A stretch of DNA of 64,000 nucleotides from JAYWGN01 sp043778255 (GCA_043778255.1 JAYWGN010000052.1:1-64000); one strand, 5' to 3'; shown: positions 15,909-25,256, counted from the stretch's first letter. Notes: generated from the sequence alone by a model not told the origin. Numbers and translations are program-made.

Positions 15909-16060
15909 GCTTTACAGCAAATGCTTTTGAGGGTATTGTTTTTATTTTTTTGTAAAAAAAATTGAAGTCCTAAGTTATATTTTCCCTAAAGTAAAATGCT
16001 TAACTAAATATATAAATAGAGGGTTAAATATTTTGTACTACTACATATTGCATAATCACA

Positions 16061-16068
16061 TAATTTTG
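16061..16068 (+). promoter_or_regulatory. -7 promoter motif upstream of the PIG-L deacetylase gene
   Basis: TAATTTTG fits TAnnTTTG, about 50 bases before ATG 16119. TTG triplets upstream are not at the expected spacing. Confidence 0.35.
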
Positions 16069-16118
16069 ATAAGTTTTTTATTGAGGTTAATTTAAAAAAA
16101 TAAATACACAATTTTATT

Positions 16119-18629
16119 ATGGCAAAATATATAGGGGCAATATTGATCACTCTTTTTTTTGGCAAAAGCATTTTGGCACAGCCACCAAAAACAATGAATA
16201 GTGCTGAGCTACTTAACGACATACAAAAGCTACAAGTAAATGCCAGTGTGCTATACATAGCTGCACACCCCGACGATGAGAACACCCGATTGTTAGCTTA
16301 CCTAGCTAACGAACGTAAGTACCGTACCGGATACCTAAGCCTTACCCGTGGCGATGGTGGGCAAAACCTTATAGGGAATGAGCAAGGTGTAGAGTTAGGA
16401 TTAATACGTACACAAGAACTGTTAGCAGCCCGAAGGGTAGATGGTGCCGAGCAGTTTTTTAGCAGTGCTTACGACTTTGGCTATAGCAAAACGAGTGCTG
16501 AAACCTTTACTATATGGGACAAGCAACAAATACTGAGTGATGTGGTATGGGTAATTCGTAAGTTTAAACCCGATGTAATAATAACCCGTTTCCCCGAAGA
16601 TGAAAGGGCTGGCCACGGCCACCATGCTGGTAGTGCTATACTAGCCCGAGAAGCTTTTTATGCAGCAGCCGACCCCACAAAATTTGTGGCACAATTTAAA
16701 AAAGGCGTACAACCTTGGCAGTCAAAGCGTATAATATGGAACACCTTTAACTTTGGTACTACCAACACTACCAACGACAACCAATTAAAAATAGATGTAG
16801 GTGCCTACAATAGTTTGCTTGGCAAAAGCTATGGCGAAATAGCGGCACTAAGCCGTAGCCAACACAGTAGCCAAGGCTTTGGTGTACCAAGCCAACGTGG
16901 TAGCCAGTTGGAGTACTTTACACTAATAGCTGGCGATAGTATGGTAACCGATATAATGGATGGGGTAAACACCAGTATAATTAGGTATGCAACTAATGAA
17001 AAAACTAAGTATATATTAGGCGATATAAGTAATATAACAAATGAACTAATAAGCCATTACAACTATACCAACCCCGAAAAAAATGTACCTGAATTATTGC
17101 AACTATATAAAAAAATAAATGAACAACCTTACACACCCAATAAAGATTATGTAACTAATAAACTAAGGCTAATAATAGCCAGTGCATTAGGTTTGTATAT
17201 GGAAGCTACTACCACTAATGCTTTTGTAGCACAAGGCGATAGCCTTAAAATAAATATTGCTATTAATGCAAGGCTAATGGATAGTGTAGTGTTGAAAAAT
17301 GTATTTTATAAAAATAATAAGTTGGATATGGCAACTACGTTGCAAAAAAATAAAAATTATATAACAACAAAAAAATTATTGTTGGCTAACGATGAACCAA
17401 TAACCCAACCTTACTGGCTAGTAAACCCAATGGAAAAAGGACGATTTGCTATAAGCGAACAAACCCTAATAGGCAATGCAGATGTGGCTTACGAAACCTT
17501 ACAGTTTGTATATGAATTGGGTAGCGAATTATTGATATACAATGTACCCTTACAATACAAACACACCGACCCTGTAAAAGGCGAATTATTTGAACCCACT
17601 TATATAGTACCCAGTATAGATGTACAAGTAATGCCAAAAGTGATAGTGCAAACACCCACTAAAAACACAGCTTATGAAGTACAAATAACACCGAAAAGAA
17701 ACTTTGCATTAGGCGAATTTATAGGGTTTGGCAATACACGTATTGATACGGTGTATAGCGACTTTTATACCAAAGATAGTTTGCAAAAAGGACTCACAAA
17801 ATCATTTACCGTAGGTAACCATACTTACAAAAATAGTGGTGGAATAAATGAAATAAATTATACTGTAAGTAATGCAAAGCAAAATGTGTATGCCAACAAA
17901 CATATACGAACCATACAATACGAACATATACCCACTATTAATTATTTGCAACCTGCTACAGTTAAATTTGTAAATGATAATATAATAGCCTCCAATAGTA
18001 CCATTGGTTATATAAACGGAGCTGGCGATAAAGTGGCCGAAGCCTTACTGCAATTAGGTTATAACGTTGAGGGTATAACGGAAAAGGATTGCAAATTGAA
18101 TAATTTGAAAAAGTATAAAGCCATAATAACTGGTGTAAGAGCTTACAATACTAATGAGTGGATGAATGCCGTATATGATAGCTTAATGCAATATGTAAAT
18201 AATGGTGGCAACCTAATAATACAGTACAATACAAGCAACCAATTGGGTAATATAAAAACAAAAATAGCACCGTTTCCATTTACCATATCACGTAATAGAA
18301 TAACTGATGAACATGCAACAGTAACAGTGATAAATGAAACTGAAAAAGTATTGAATTACCCTAATAAAATTACCCCAAAAGATTTTGAAAATTGGGTGCA
18401 AGAACGAAGCATATACGAAGCAACCGAAGTAGCACCACAATACCGAAAAGTGCTAAGCATGAATGATGCTAATGAAAAACCAACTGATGGTAGCCTTATA
18501 ATTGCTCAATATGGAAAAGGCAATATTGCCTACTGTAGCCTCGTACTATTTAGGCAATTACCAGCAGGTATAGCAGGAGCATATAAGCTTATGGCTAACC
18601 TTATAGAAATGAAAAGTACCCTTAAATAA
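16119..18629 (+). CDS. Large PIG-L (LmbE-type) deacetylase family protein
   Basis: 836 residues with a signal peptide (ends S-I-L-A-Q), so periplasmic or exported. The PIG-L zinc domain follows: A-A-H-P-D-D-E-N-T near residue 50 (metal-binding H-P-D-D) and the third ligand H in G-H-G-H-H-A near residue 167. PIG-L enzymes remove acetyl groups from GlcNAc-containing substrates. The C-terminal 500 residues include beta-rich modules and a G-A-T-1-like stretch (V-R-A-Y-N-T-N-E-W... Y-V-N-N-G-G-N-L-I-I-Q-Y) seen in the large Bacteroidota members. Substrate unknown. The small membrane-protein gene overlaps its stop. Confidence 0.87.
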   Translation: MAKYIGAILITLFFGKSILAQPPKTMNSAELLNDIQKLQVNASVLYIAAHPDDENTRLLAYLANERKYRTGYLSLTRGDGGQNLIGNEQGVELGLIRTQELLAARRVDGAEQFFSSAYDFGYSKTSAETFTIWDKQQILSDVVWVIRKFKPDVIITRFPEDERAGHGHHAGSAILAREAFYAAADPTKFVAQFKKGVQPWQSKRIIWNTFNFGTTNTTNDNQLKIDVGAYNSLLGKSYGEIAALSRSQHSSQGFGVPSQRGSQLEYFTLIAGDSMVTDIMDGVNTSIIRYATNEKTKYILGDISNITNELISHYNYTNPEKNVPELLQLYKKINEQPYTPNKDYVTNKLRLIIASALGLYMEATTTNAFVAQGDSLKINIAINARLMDSVVLKNVFYKNNKLDMATTLQKNKNYITTKKLLLANDEPITQPYWLVNPMEKGRFAISEQTLIGNADVAYETLQFVYELGSELLIYNVPLQYKHTDPVKGELFEPTYIVPSIDVQVMPKVIVQTPTKNTAYEVQITPKRNFALGEFIGFGNTRIDTVYSDFYTKDSLQKGLTKSFTVGNHTYKNSGGINEINYTVSNAKQNVYANKHIRTIQYEHIPTINYLQPATVKFVNDNIIASNSTIGYINGAGDKVAEALLQLGYNVEGITEKDCKLNNLKKYKAIITGVRAYNTNEWMNAVYDSLMQYVNNGGNLIIQYNTSNQLGNIKTKIAPFPFTISRNRITDEHATVTVINETEKVLNYPNKITPKDFENWVQERSIYEATEVAPQYRKVLSMNDANEKPTDGSLIIAQYGKGNIAYCSLVLFRQLPAGIAGAYKLMANLIEMKSTLK

Positions 18630-18796
18630 TGACAACACCCAATCAAAAAAGTAGGCTCGATATTTCAGCCTGGGCTGCTATAATACTTGGTTTAGTACTT
18701 GGCTTTGCTATAAAGCGTATAAAATTTGGGATGATAATTGGTATAGTGTTAGGCTTTGTAATTGTATATTTATGGCAAAAAAAGTTAGGGAGATAA
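18629..18796 (+). CDS. 55-residue two-helix membrane protein
   Basis: ATG 18629 overlaps the deacetylase stop codon (TAATG), so translation is probably coupled. The product begins MTTPNQKSRLDISAW and has two hydrophobic segments (about residues 14-29 and 34-49) separated by a basic turn (K-R-I-K), ending K-K-L-G-R. The Gly-rich helices (L-G-L-V-L-G-F, I-G-I-V-L-G-F) look like internally repeated units. No family recognised. The overlap, coding-like composition and sensible topology argue that it is real. Confidence 0.6.
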   Translation: MTTPNQKSRLDISAWAAIILGLVLGFAIKRIKFGMIIGIVLGFVIVYLWQKKLGR

Positions 18797-18909
18797 TTTG
18801 ATAATTTTGGAACGCTTAGTTAAACACAACTAAAAAAATAATTATCAATTGTCAATTGTTAATTAATTATGTACTTTGCTTACTATTAACGACCCAACAT
18901 TGCATTAAT

Positions 18910-19380
18910 ATGAAAATATGTTTATTCCCTGGTACATTTGATCCTATAACATTGGGACACACCGATATTATAAACAGAGCCATACCTTTATTTGATAAAA
19001 TAATAGTTGGTATTGGTAGTAACAATGCAAAAACACCCATGTACACTAACGAACAGCGGTTAGAGTGGATTGCCGAAATATATAAAACCGAGCCTAAAGT
19101 AATTGGTAGTATATACGAAGGCTTAACAATAGATTATTGTAAAAAAGTAGCAGCCAACTTTATACTCCGTGGTATTAGATACGTAAGTGATTTTGAATAC
19201 GAAAAAACAATAGCCGATGCCAACCGTACTATGGATAAAAGTATTGAAACAATTTTTTTAACTGGCGAGCCAAAATATACCTCAGTTGCAAGTACAATTG
19301 TACGAGATATAATTCGTAATGGTGGCGATGCAAGTTTTTTTTTACCCGAAGTGGTGTATAACAGTATTTATCATAAATAA
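18910..19380 (+). CDS. coaD: Pantetheine-phosphate adenylyltransferase
   Basis: 156 residues from ATG 18910; longer in-frame starts add an unrelated hydrophobic stretch and are rejected. The enzyme adenylates 4'-phosphopantetheine to dephospho-CoA, the penultimate step of CoA synthesis. Nucleotidyltransferase motifs are clear: F-P-G-T-F-D-P-I-T-L-G-H-T-D-I-I at the N-terminus (T/HxGH), R-G-I-R near residue 90 and the late Y-T-S-V-A-S-T-I-V-R (ISST-like). Length is typical. An AATTATCA-type repeat lies just upstream. Confidence 0.95.
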   Translation: MKICLFPGTFDPITLGHTDIINRAIPLFDKIIVGIGSNNAKTPMYTNEQRLEWIAEIYKTEPKVIGSIYEGLTIDYCKKVAANFILRGIRYVSDFEYEKTIADANRTMDKSIETIFLTGEPKYTSVASTIVRDIIRNGGDASFFLPEVVYNSIYHK

Positions 19381-19433
19381 TTAGTTACTACAAAAATTAT
19401 CATTCAAAAATTAACATTAAACATTATTAAAAA

Positions 19434-19865
19434 GTGTGGCACAAACCAAATATTGATATAACTCAAATACAAAGCTTAGGAAAAGATACATTAGGCGACA
19501 ACCTTGGTATGCAATTTACCGAGCTAGGTAGTAATTACATAAAAGCTACAATGCCTGTAGATAAGCGAACCAAACAACCTTATGGATTGCTACATGGTGG
19601 AGCATCTGTTGCACTTGCCGAAACCTTAGGTAGTGTAGGCAGTGCCTTAATAATTGACGATACTAAGTACTACTGTGTGGGGTTAGAGATAAATGCAAAC
19701 CATATACGAAGTGTACGAGATGGCATTGTAACTGGCACTGCCACTCCATTGCACATAGGAGCTACCACACATATATGGGATATAAAAATACATACTCCCC
19801 AACAAAAACTTGTATGTGTGTGTAGGTTAACAGTTGCTATACTTAAAATAAAACAACCTCTATAA
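19434..19865 (+). CDS. Hotdog-fold thioesterase (PaaI/MenI-like)
   Basis: 143 residues beginning at GTG 19434. Family hallmark Q-P-Y-G-L-L-H-G-G-A-S-V-A-L-A-E-T near residues 47-63, with the Gln/His-Gly-Gly and catalytic acidic region (A-E-T), then G-L-E-I-N-A-N-H. Such enzymes hydrolyse aryl- or acyl-CoA thioesters, for example DHNA-CoA in menaquinone synthesis or phenylacetyl-CoA intermediates; no men or paa genes are adjacent, so the substrate is open. Start is a non-ATG codon in an A-rich context. Confidence 0.85.
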   Translation: MWHKPNIDITQIQSLGKDTLGDNLGMQFTELGSNYIKATMPVDKRTKQPYGLLHGGASVALAETLGSVGSALIIDDTKYYCVGLEINANHIRSVRDGIVTGTATPLHIGATTHIWDIKIHTPQQKLVCVCRLTVAILKIKQPL

Positions 19866-20022
19866 GCTAACGTTATAGTACAGTTGTACACCAAGCCAAA
19901 AGGTGTTTTTGTGGTATAACCAAGTTAAGTTTAGGCTGTACTAATTATACTCATTTTATACAACTGTAACAGTTGTACTATTGTTGTACTATAATATTTA
20001 TAGTTAAATGCCGTAAAAGTTG

Positions 20023-20030
20023 TAATTTTG
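20023..20030 (+). promoter_or_regulatory. -7 promoter motif upstream of rplY
   Basis: TAATTTTG fits TAnnTTTG, 26 bases before ATG 20056. The 190-bp region above it also holds GTTGTAC repeats (GTTGTACACC, GTTGTACTA twice) between about 19882 and 19990, which may be regulatory or just low complexity. Confidence 0.4.
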
Positions 20031-20055
20031 CAATCCAAATAAAAAAATTTTAATT

Positions 20056-20649
20056 ATGAAAACAGTTACAATCGAAGGACAAATCAGGACCGAATTTGGC
20101 AAAAAAGCAACCCGCCAAGTACGCTCTGAGGAAAAAGTGCCAGGTGTAATTTATGGGGGTGCAGCAGAAGTACATTTTAGTGCTACGCAAATAGCTTTAA
20201 AACCATTGGTTTACACAGCCGATTTTCAATTAGTAGAAATTACAGTAGATGGTAAGCAATACCGCTGTGTATTAAAAGATTTACAGTTTGATAAGGTAAG
20301 TGATATACTAAGCCACATTGACTTATTAGAACTAGTAGATGACAAAAAAATAGTAGTTAATATTCCTATTAAACTTGTAGGTACATCGCCAGGTGTAAAA
20401 GCTGGTGGTAAGTTAGTGAGTAAAATGAACACACTAAAAATTAAAACTTTACCAAAATACTTAAAGGAAAATATTGAGTTAAGCATAAATACACTTGAAC
20501 TTAACGAAAATATAAGAGTAGAAAACGTAATAGCACCCGATTATGAAATTATGAACTCACCTCGTATTCCTATTGCTTCGGTTGTAATGACAAGGCAGTT
20601 GAAACAAGAAGAGTCTAAAGAGGAAAAAGCAGGGGCTAAAAAGAAATAA
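20056..20649 (+). CDS. rplY: 50S ribosomal protein L25/Ctc, two-domain form
   Basis: 197 residues: the N-terminal L25 beta-barrel that binds 5S rRNA (G-K-K-A-T-R-Q-V-R, V-P-G-V-I-Y-G-G), then the C-terminal TL5/Ctc domain (about residues 95-180, including L-V-G-T-S-P-G-V-K-A-G-G) and a charged Lys/Glu tail. A strong terminator follows. pth is the next gene, the usual neighbour of this L25/Ctc form; here they are separated by 356 bp of repeats. Confidence 0.95.
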   Translation: MKTVTIEGQIRTEFGKKATRQVRSEEKVPGVIYGGAAEVHFSATQIALKPLVYTADFQLVEITVDGKQYRCVLKDLQFDKVSDILSHIDLLELVDDKKIVVNIPIKLVGTSPGVKAGGKLVSKMNTLKIKTLPKYLKENIELSINTLELNENIRVENVIAPDYEIMNSPRIPIASVVMTRQLKQEESKEEKAGAKKK

Positions 20650-20671
20650 TATTTTATTAACAAAATATAAC

Positions 20672-20707
20672 AAATCCTGCAATAATTTTTTTGCAGGATT
20701 TTTTTTT
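20672..20707 (+). terminator. Intrinsic terminator of rplY
   Basis: AAATCCTGCAA (20672-20682) pairs with TTGCAGGATTT (20691-20701), followed by T residues to 20707. It lies 23 bp past the rplY stop and shows that pth has its own promoter. Confidence 0.85.
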
Positions 20708-20760
20708 GATGTACTTTGTATTAAAATGTTTCATTTAAGCTGTAGTATGTAGAACGATTG

Positions 20761-20880
20761 GGTTAGGGATTGAAGTGAAAATCCTTTTTTGCCGTTTTCT
20801 TTGCAAAAAAGACCTGCCTGCCGGTAGGCAAGTTGTAACGAAAAGCCCGACCCCGCCTTGTTTTTTTTGGCGGGGGAACC
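20761..20880. repeat. Structured dispersed repeat, copy 1
   Basis: The segment TTAGGGATTGAAGTG (from 20763), then AAATCCTTTTTTGCCGTTTT, TTTGCAAAAAAGA, and AAAGCCCGACCC matches the element at 33221-33305 nearly base for base. Copy 1 carries an extra insert with its own small hairpin (TGCCT/AGGCA, 20815-20830) and ends in a CCCCGCC/GGCGGGG stem (20851-20875). GC content is far above the surroundings. No gene in it. Similar GGGATTGAAG...AAGCCCGACCC elements are, from memory, frequent in Bacteroidota intergenic DNA. Confidence 0.75.
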
Positions 20881-20928
20881 CCCAATTTTTTTTATTATGT
20901 AACTATTATTAACCGAACTCTTTAAACA

Positions 20929-20994
20929 CTTTGACCCATTTGACTTATTTGACCCCTTTGACCATTTGACCCATTTGACCCGTTGACCCATTTA
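20929..20994 (+). repeat. Degenerate decamer array (CTTTGACCCA/TTTGACYCAT) directly upstream of pth
   Basis: Six to seven imperfect tandem units built on TTTGACCCAT, each 9-10 bp, end 11 bases before the pth start codon. The same unit, on the opposite strand, forms an array just upstream of fmt (61544-61601). Each unit contains TTTG or TTGAC. Confidence 0.85.
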
Positions 20995-21005
20995 ACACTC
21001 AAACT

Positions 21006-21581
21006 ATGAATAAATACTTAATAATAGGCTTAGGCAATATAGGTGCCGAATATGATAATACAAGGCACAATATAGGGTTTGATGTACTTAATTATGTTGC
21101 AAAAAAAAATAACTTAACCTGGCAAAACGACCGCTTAGCTTATACGACTACACACAAACTAAAAGGTAAAACCTTACTATTAATAAAGCCTACCACCTAT
21201 ATGAACCTTAGTGGCAAAACAGTAAAATATTGGATGGATAAAGAAAATATAGCACTCGAAAATGTATTGGTAATATTAGACGATTTGGCATTGCCACTTG
21301 AAAAATTTAGACTACGTGGCGAAGGTAGCGATGCAGGGCATAATGGCTTAAAAGATATACAATATATGCTACAAACTACAAAGTATGCAAGGCTACGGTT
21401 TGGTATTGGCAATGTATTTGAAAAAGGTAACCAAGTAAACTTTGTATTAGGTAAGTGGAAACCTACAGAGGTGGCAATAGTAGAAAATAAAATAGCAGAA
21501 GCCGCTTATATTATTGAAAAATTTGTGTTAGAAGGGCTTACTTTAACCATGAATTATAGCAATACTTTGGTAATAAAATAA
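21006..21581 (+). CDS. pth: Peptidyl-tRNA hydrolase
   Basis: 191 residues. It releases tRNA from peptidyl-tRNA that drops off the ribosome (cytosol). Motifs: L-I-I-G-L-G-N-I-G-A-E-Y-D-x-T-R-H-N-I-G-F with the catalytic His near residue 21, K-P-T-T-Y-M-N-L-S-G, the D-D-L-A-L-P... R-L-R-G-E-G-S-D-A-G-H-N-G-L-K loop, and R-L-R-F-G-I-G. The decamer array lies immediately upstream, within the leader or promoter region. Confidence 0.96.
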   Translation: MNKYLIIGLGNIGAEYDNTRHNIGFDVLNYVAKKNNLTWQNDRLAYTTTHKLKGKTLLLIKPTTYMNLSGKTVKYWMDKENIALENVLVILDDLALPLEKFRLRGEGSDAGHNGLKDIQYMLQTTKYARLRFGIGNVFEKGNQVNFVLGKWKPTEVAIVENKIAEAAYIIEKFVLEGLTLTMNYSNTLVIK

Positions 21582-21664
21582 GATGCTTTTTACAACTATT
21601 TTGCAGTTTTGTTATCCTATTATTTAGTTACCAACTAGTGTATTTATTACTTCGTAAAATACCT

Positions 21665-21672
21665 TATTTTTG
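21665..21672 (+). promoter_or_regulatory. -7 promoter motif upstream of the DUF2723 gene
   Basis: TATTTTTG fits TAnnTTTG, about 43 bases before ATG 21715. No clear -33 element. Confidence 0.35.
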
Positions 21673-21714
21673 CAATTACCAAAAAAAATAAAATAGATTT
21701 TTAACCTCTTACTT

Positions 21715-24700
21715 ATGACGTACAAAAAAATAAATAATATAGTTGGTTGGGCAGTATTTGGCGTAGCATTAATAGTGTACCTACTTACTATGGAGCAGCA
21801 CGGTAGCCTTTGGGATTGTGGCGAGTTTGCCGGTTCGGCTGCAAGGTTGGGTGTACCTCACCCTCCGGGTGCTCCATTGTTTACACTTATTGGTCGCATA
21901 TTTGCCTTATTTGGTAAGGCTATAGGTAAGGGCGAAGGTTGGGGTGTAGCATTTAGCAGTGTAGTAAGTAGTGCCTTTACCATATTGTTTTTGTTTTGGA
22001 CAATTACACATTTTGCTAAAAAAATAAAATCAAACTTAGCCATAAATACCGGTGGGCTTAAAGGCGATGCCTTACAATTAGGTGGCAATACTATACTTAG
22101 CCAATCAGCAATATTTGATGTAATGGCTGCTGGTGTTATTGGGGCTTTGGCTTATACTTTCAGCGATTCATTTTGGTATAGCGCAGTGGAAAGTGAAGTG
22201 TATGCCATGTCGAGTTTTTGTACGGCAATTGTATTTTGGGCAGCCTTAAAATGGGAGGATCATCCTTTAAATACACTTGAAGCTGGTATAAATGGGCGTA
22301 ACCAAGCCGATAAATGGATGATACTTATTTTCTTTATAATGGGTATGAGTATTGGGGTGCATTTGCTTAATATATTAACGATACCACCCATTATTTTAAT
22401 TTATTATTTTAAGCGTTATAAGCAATCTACCAAAGGCACTTTAATAGCTTTATTGGTGAGTATAATAGTGTTAGGCTTTGTACAAAAGGTAGTAGGGCAG
22501 TGGAGTATTGTGGCTTCTTTTCCTTTTGAAAAAATGTTTGTTAACGATTTTGGCTTACCTGTAACTAGTGGATTTTTCTTCTTTTTTATATTGTTAGGTA
22601 TTGGTGTTTATTTTTTACTAAAGTACTTTAACAAAAAAAATTGGGGAACATTACGCTTAGCAACTTGGTGCTTAAGTTTTACACTTATAGGTATGAGTAC
22701 TTACATAACTACCATGATAAGGGCAAAGGCTAACCCCGGTATTGATATGTATAATGTTGACAATCCGTATGCACTAAAGGGGTATTTGGGTAGAGAGCAA
22801 TATGGCGATTTTCCATTATTATATGGGCAAACTTATGAAGCTAGACAAGTAGATCAGGAGCAAGGTGATGACAAATATGTATTGCATAAAGATGAGGCCG
22901 GCAAACTTAAATATGAAAATGTAGGTAGCGATGTAAAATTGACTTATGCAAGTGAAGATATGATGTTGTTTCCACGTATATGGTATGGCAATGAGGAAAA
23001 TAGAAAACAGTTTTACAAAAGTTGGTTGAACCCTAAATCGGACTTGGTAGAAATTGAATACCAGCCCGATAACGGGCAGTACAAGCAAGTAGGGCAAACG
23101 GTTACACAAACATTTACAACTGAGCAAGAGGCAAATGATGAAGCTAAAAAGGCAAATGAAAGAGCCGATAGTAAAAATAAAGCTGCACAACAAACAGGAT
23201 CCTCTGTATTTCAATACGATGTAAAAGACCATTTAACCCAAAAAGAAAATATTAATTGGTTATTTACTTACCAAATAAATTGGATGTACCTACGCTACTT
23301 TATGTGGAATTTTGCTGGAAAGCAAAATGATATACAAGGCTTTGGAAGTACAAGAGATGGTAATTGGATATCGGGCATTGGCTTTATTGACAATATAAGA
23401 CTAGGTAACCAAGCAGCATTACCTACCAAATTGCAAAATAATAAAGCTAATAACAAACTCTACTTTTTACCATTTATATTAGGCATATTAGGCTTTGTAT
23501 ATCAATACCGTAAAAACAAAAATGATACCCTTGTTAATACCTTATTGTTTGTAATGACAGGCCTAGCCATAGTAGGCTACCTTAACCAATATGGCTTACA
23601 ACCAAGAGAACGTGATTATGCTTTTGTAGGTTCGTTTTATGCCTTTGCTATATTTATGGGCTTAGGTGTATTACAAGTAAGGGATTGGTTTGGCAAACTT
23701 ACCAAAGGCATTACAGCGGGGGCTTTGGCAGCTGCAGTATGCTTTGTAGCTGTACCTGCATTAATGTGCAGTGTGGAGTGGGACGACCATGACCGTAACA
23801 AGAAAACATTAGCAAAAGATTTGGCTATTGACTACTTAGAAAGTTGCCCTAAAAATGCTATACTATTTACCATAGGCGATAACGATACTTACCCACTTTG
23901 GTATGCACAAGAGGTAGAAGGTATAAGGAAAGATATACGAGTAGTAAATACCAGCCTGTTAGGAATAGATTGGTATTTGGATCAACTTAAATATAAAGTA
24001 AACGAAAGTGCACCATTTAAAATGGTATGGGATAGCAAAGATTATGAAGGACCAAAAATGGAGTATGCATTTCAAAAAAACTACATGGGCATAAATGAAA
24101 ATACTACGTTGCCGATTGATAGTTTTTTACAAATTGCAACTAAGCAAACTGAAGATTCTCGTTATGGCAATAAACGATACTATTACCCAACAAAAAGCTA
24201 TAGTATTAACGTACTGCCAAGTGCTGCAAATGTGCTAAACTTACAGCTAGGCGATACGTTAGCCAGTAGAGTAGTTTGTAATATTAGTAATGGTAAAGAT
24301 GCCTTAACAAAAGGCGACTTTGGTGTAATGAATATATTGGCCGGCAATATTAACGATAGGCCAATTTGCTTTACCGACGATAACGGTGCCGACCTCGATG
24401 CAATGGGCATACAGCCTTACTTACGTAGGCAAGGTATGGTATATCAGTTTATTCCAAGTACTAGCTTTAAAAAAGTAGAAACGTCCCTATACCCCGATAT
24501 TATGCTGAAAAATTTTGCATTTGCAAATGCAAAAACTAAAGGTGTATATTACGATGAAGAAAATAGACGACACCTAGAAAGTATAAGAGACACCTATATA
24601 CGTACTGCCCAACAATTAGTACAAGATGGCGATATGGAAAAAGCCAAAGCAATATTAGCTAAAATAAATACAGAAATACCCGAATTTAATTTGCCTTATG

Positions 24701-25125
24701 CCACACCTAGTAGAGGTGAATTTACCAATGCCTCGTCGCTTAATATGGCTAGGGCAGCATATATGGCAGGTGATGTAGCTTTGGGTAAAAAAATATATGA
24801 CCAAGTAAGTGCCGATGTACAGGAACAGTTAAAGTACTTTTATAAAATGAGTAACCCAAGTGGTAATGCTACTACTGAAAACATAGCTGCTATGGTTACA
24901 GAGTTTGAAAGTATGATGGCCATAGAAAATAAGAGCCGATCACAAGGTATTACTAAAGAAGAAAATGACCAACACGATGCAATAAATAAGAAAATATTTA
25001 AGAAGGATTTGACAGGTATGGTACTACAAGATTTTTATGGCAATATGCGAAATTATAATACCATAAAACAATTAAAAGTACAGTTTGATGCCACAGCAGC
25101 AGCAGCTTTGCCAACAAAACAATAG
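21715..25125 (+). CDS. DUF2723 multi-pass membrane protein (GT-C-like)
   Basis: 1136 residues. The N-terminal 300 residues hold many transmembrane helices and the family signature W-D-C-G-E-F-A-G-S-A-A-R-L-G-V-P-H-P-P-G-A-P-L near residues 34-57 (the acidic residue is the GT-C-type catalytic candidate). A second helix group lies at about 590-690 (including Q-P-R-E-R-D-Y-A-F-V-G-S), and the C-terminal region (about 720-1130) is soluble and TPR-like. These proteins are placed with protein O-mannosyltransferase-like / GT117 enzymes of Bacteroidota, so a role in surface or periplasmic glycosylation is inferred. Length is typical. A terminator follows. Confidence 0.88.
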   Translation: MTYKKINNIVGWAVFGVALIVYLLTMEQHGSLWDCGEFAGSAARLGVPHPPGAPLFTLIGRIFALFGKAIGKGEGWGVAFSSVVSSAFTILFLFWTITHFAKKIKSNLAINTGGLKGDALQLGGNTILSQSAIFDVMAAGVIGALAYTFSDSFWYSAVESEVYAMSSFCTAIVFWAALKWEDHPLNTLEAGINGRNQADKWMILIFFIMGMSIGVHLLNILTIPPIILIYYFKRYKQSTKGTLIALLVSIIVLGFVQKVVGQWSIVASFPFEKMFVNDFGLPVTSGFFFFFILLGIGVYFLLKYFNKKNWGTLRLATWCLSFTLIGMSTYITTMIRAKANPGIDMYNVDNPYALKGYLGREQYGDFPLLYGQTYEARQVDQEQGDDKYVLHKDEAGKLKYENVGSDVKLTYASEDMMLFPRIWYGNEENRKQFYKSWLNPKSDLVEIEYQPDNGQYKQVGQTVTQTFTTEQEANDEAKKANERADSKNKAAQQTGSSVFQYDVKDHLTQKENINWLFTYQINWMYLRYFMWNFAGKQNDIQGFGSTRDGNWISGIGFIDNIRLGNQAALPTKLQNNKANNKLYFLPFILGILGFVYQYRKNKNDTLVNTLLFVMTGLAIVGYLNQYGLQPRERDYAFVGSFYAFAIFMGLGVLQVRDWFGKLTKGITAGALAAAVCFVAVPALMCSVEWDDHDRNKKTLAKDLAIDYLESCPKNAILFTIGDNDTYPLWYAQEVEGIRKDIRVVNTSLLGIDWYLDQLKYKVNESAPFKMVWDSKDYEGPKMEYAFQKNYMGINENTTLPIDSFLQIATKQTEDSRYGNKRYYYPTKSYSINVLPSAANVLNLQLGDTLASRVVCNISNGKDALTKGDFGVMNILAGNINDRPICFTDDNGADLDAMGIQPYLRRQGMVYQFIPSTSFKKVETSLYPDIMLKNFAFANAKTKGVYYDEENRRHLESIRDTYIRTAQQLVQDGDMEKAKAILAKINTEIPEFNLPYATPSRGEFTNASSLNMARAAYMAGDVALGKKIYDQVSADVQEQLKYFYKMSNPSGNATTENIAAMVTEFESMMAIENKSRSQGITKEENDQHDAINKKIFKKDLTGMVLQDFYGNMRNYNTIKQLKVQFDATAAAALPTKQ

Positions 25126-25149
25126 TGCAATAAAATATAGATTATAACA

Positions 25150-25187
25150 ACAAAGCCATCACTTACAACGATGGCTTTTTTTGTTTT
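25150..25187 (+). terminator. Intrinsic terminator after the DUF2723 gene
   Basis: AAAGCCATC (25152-25160), 9-base loop, GATGGCTTT (25170-25178), then a T-run to about 25182. Ends the unit 25 bp past the stop. Confidence 0.85.
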
Positions 25188-25256
25188 CCACAAAAGTGCT
25201 TATCTTAATTTTTTACAGTAAATGGTTATTCGTAATATTGAAAAGTAAACACCAAT

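Noticed and set aside
20929..20994. A CRISPR-like tandem array upstream of pth
   Set aside because: Units are contiguous decamers without spacers, so it is a microsatellite-like array and not CRISPR.
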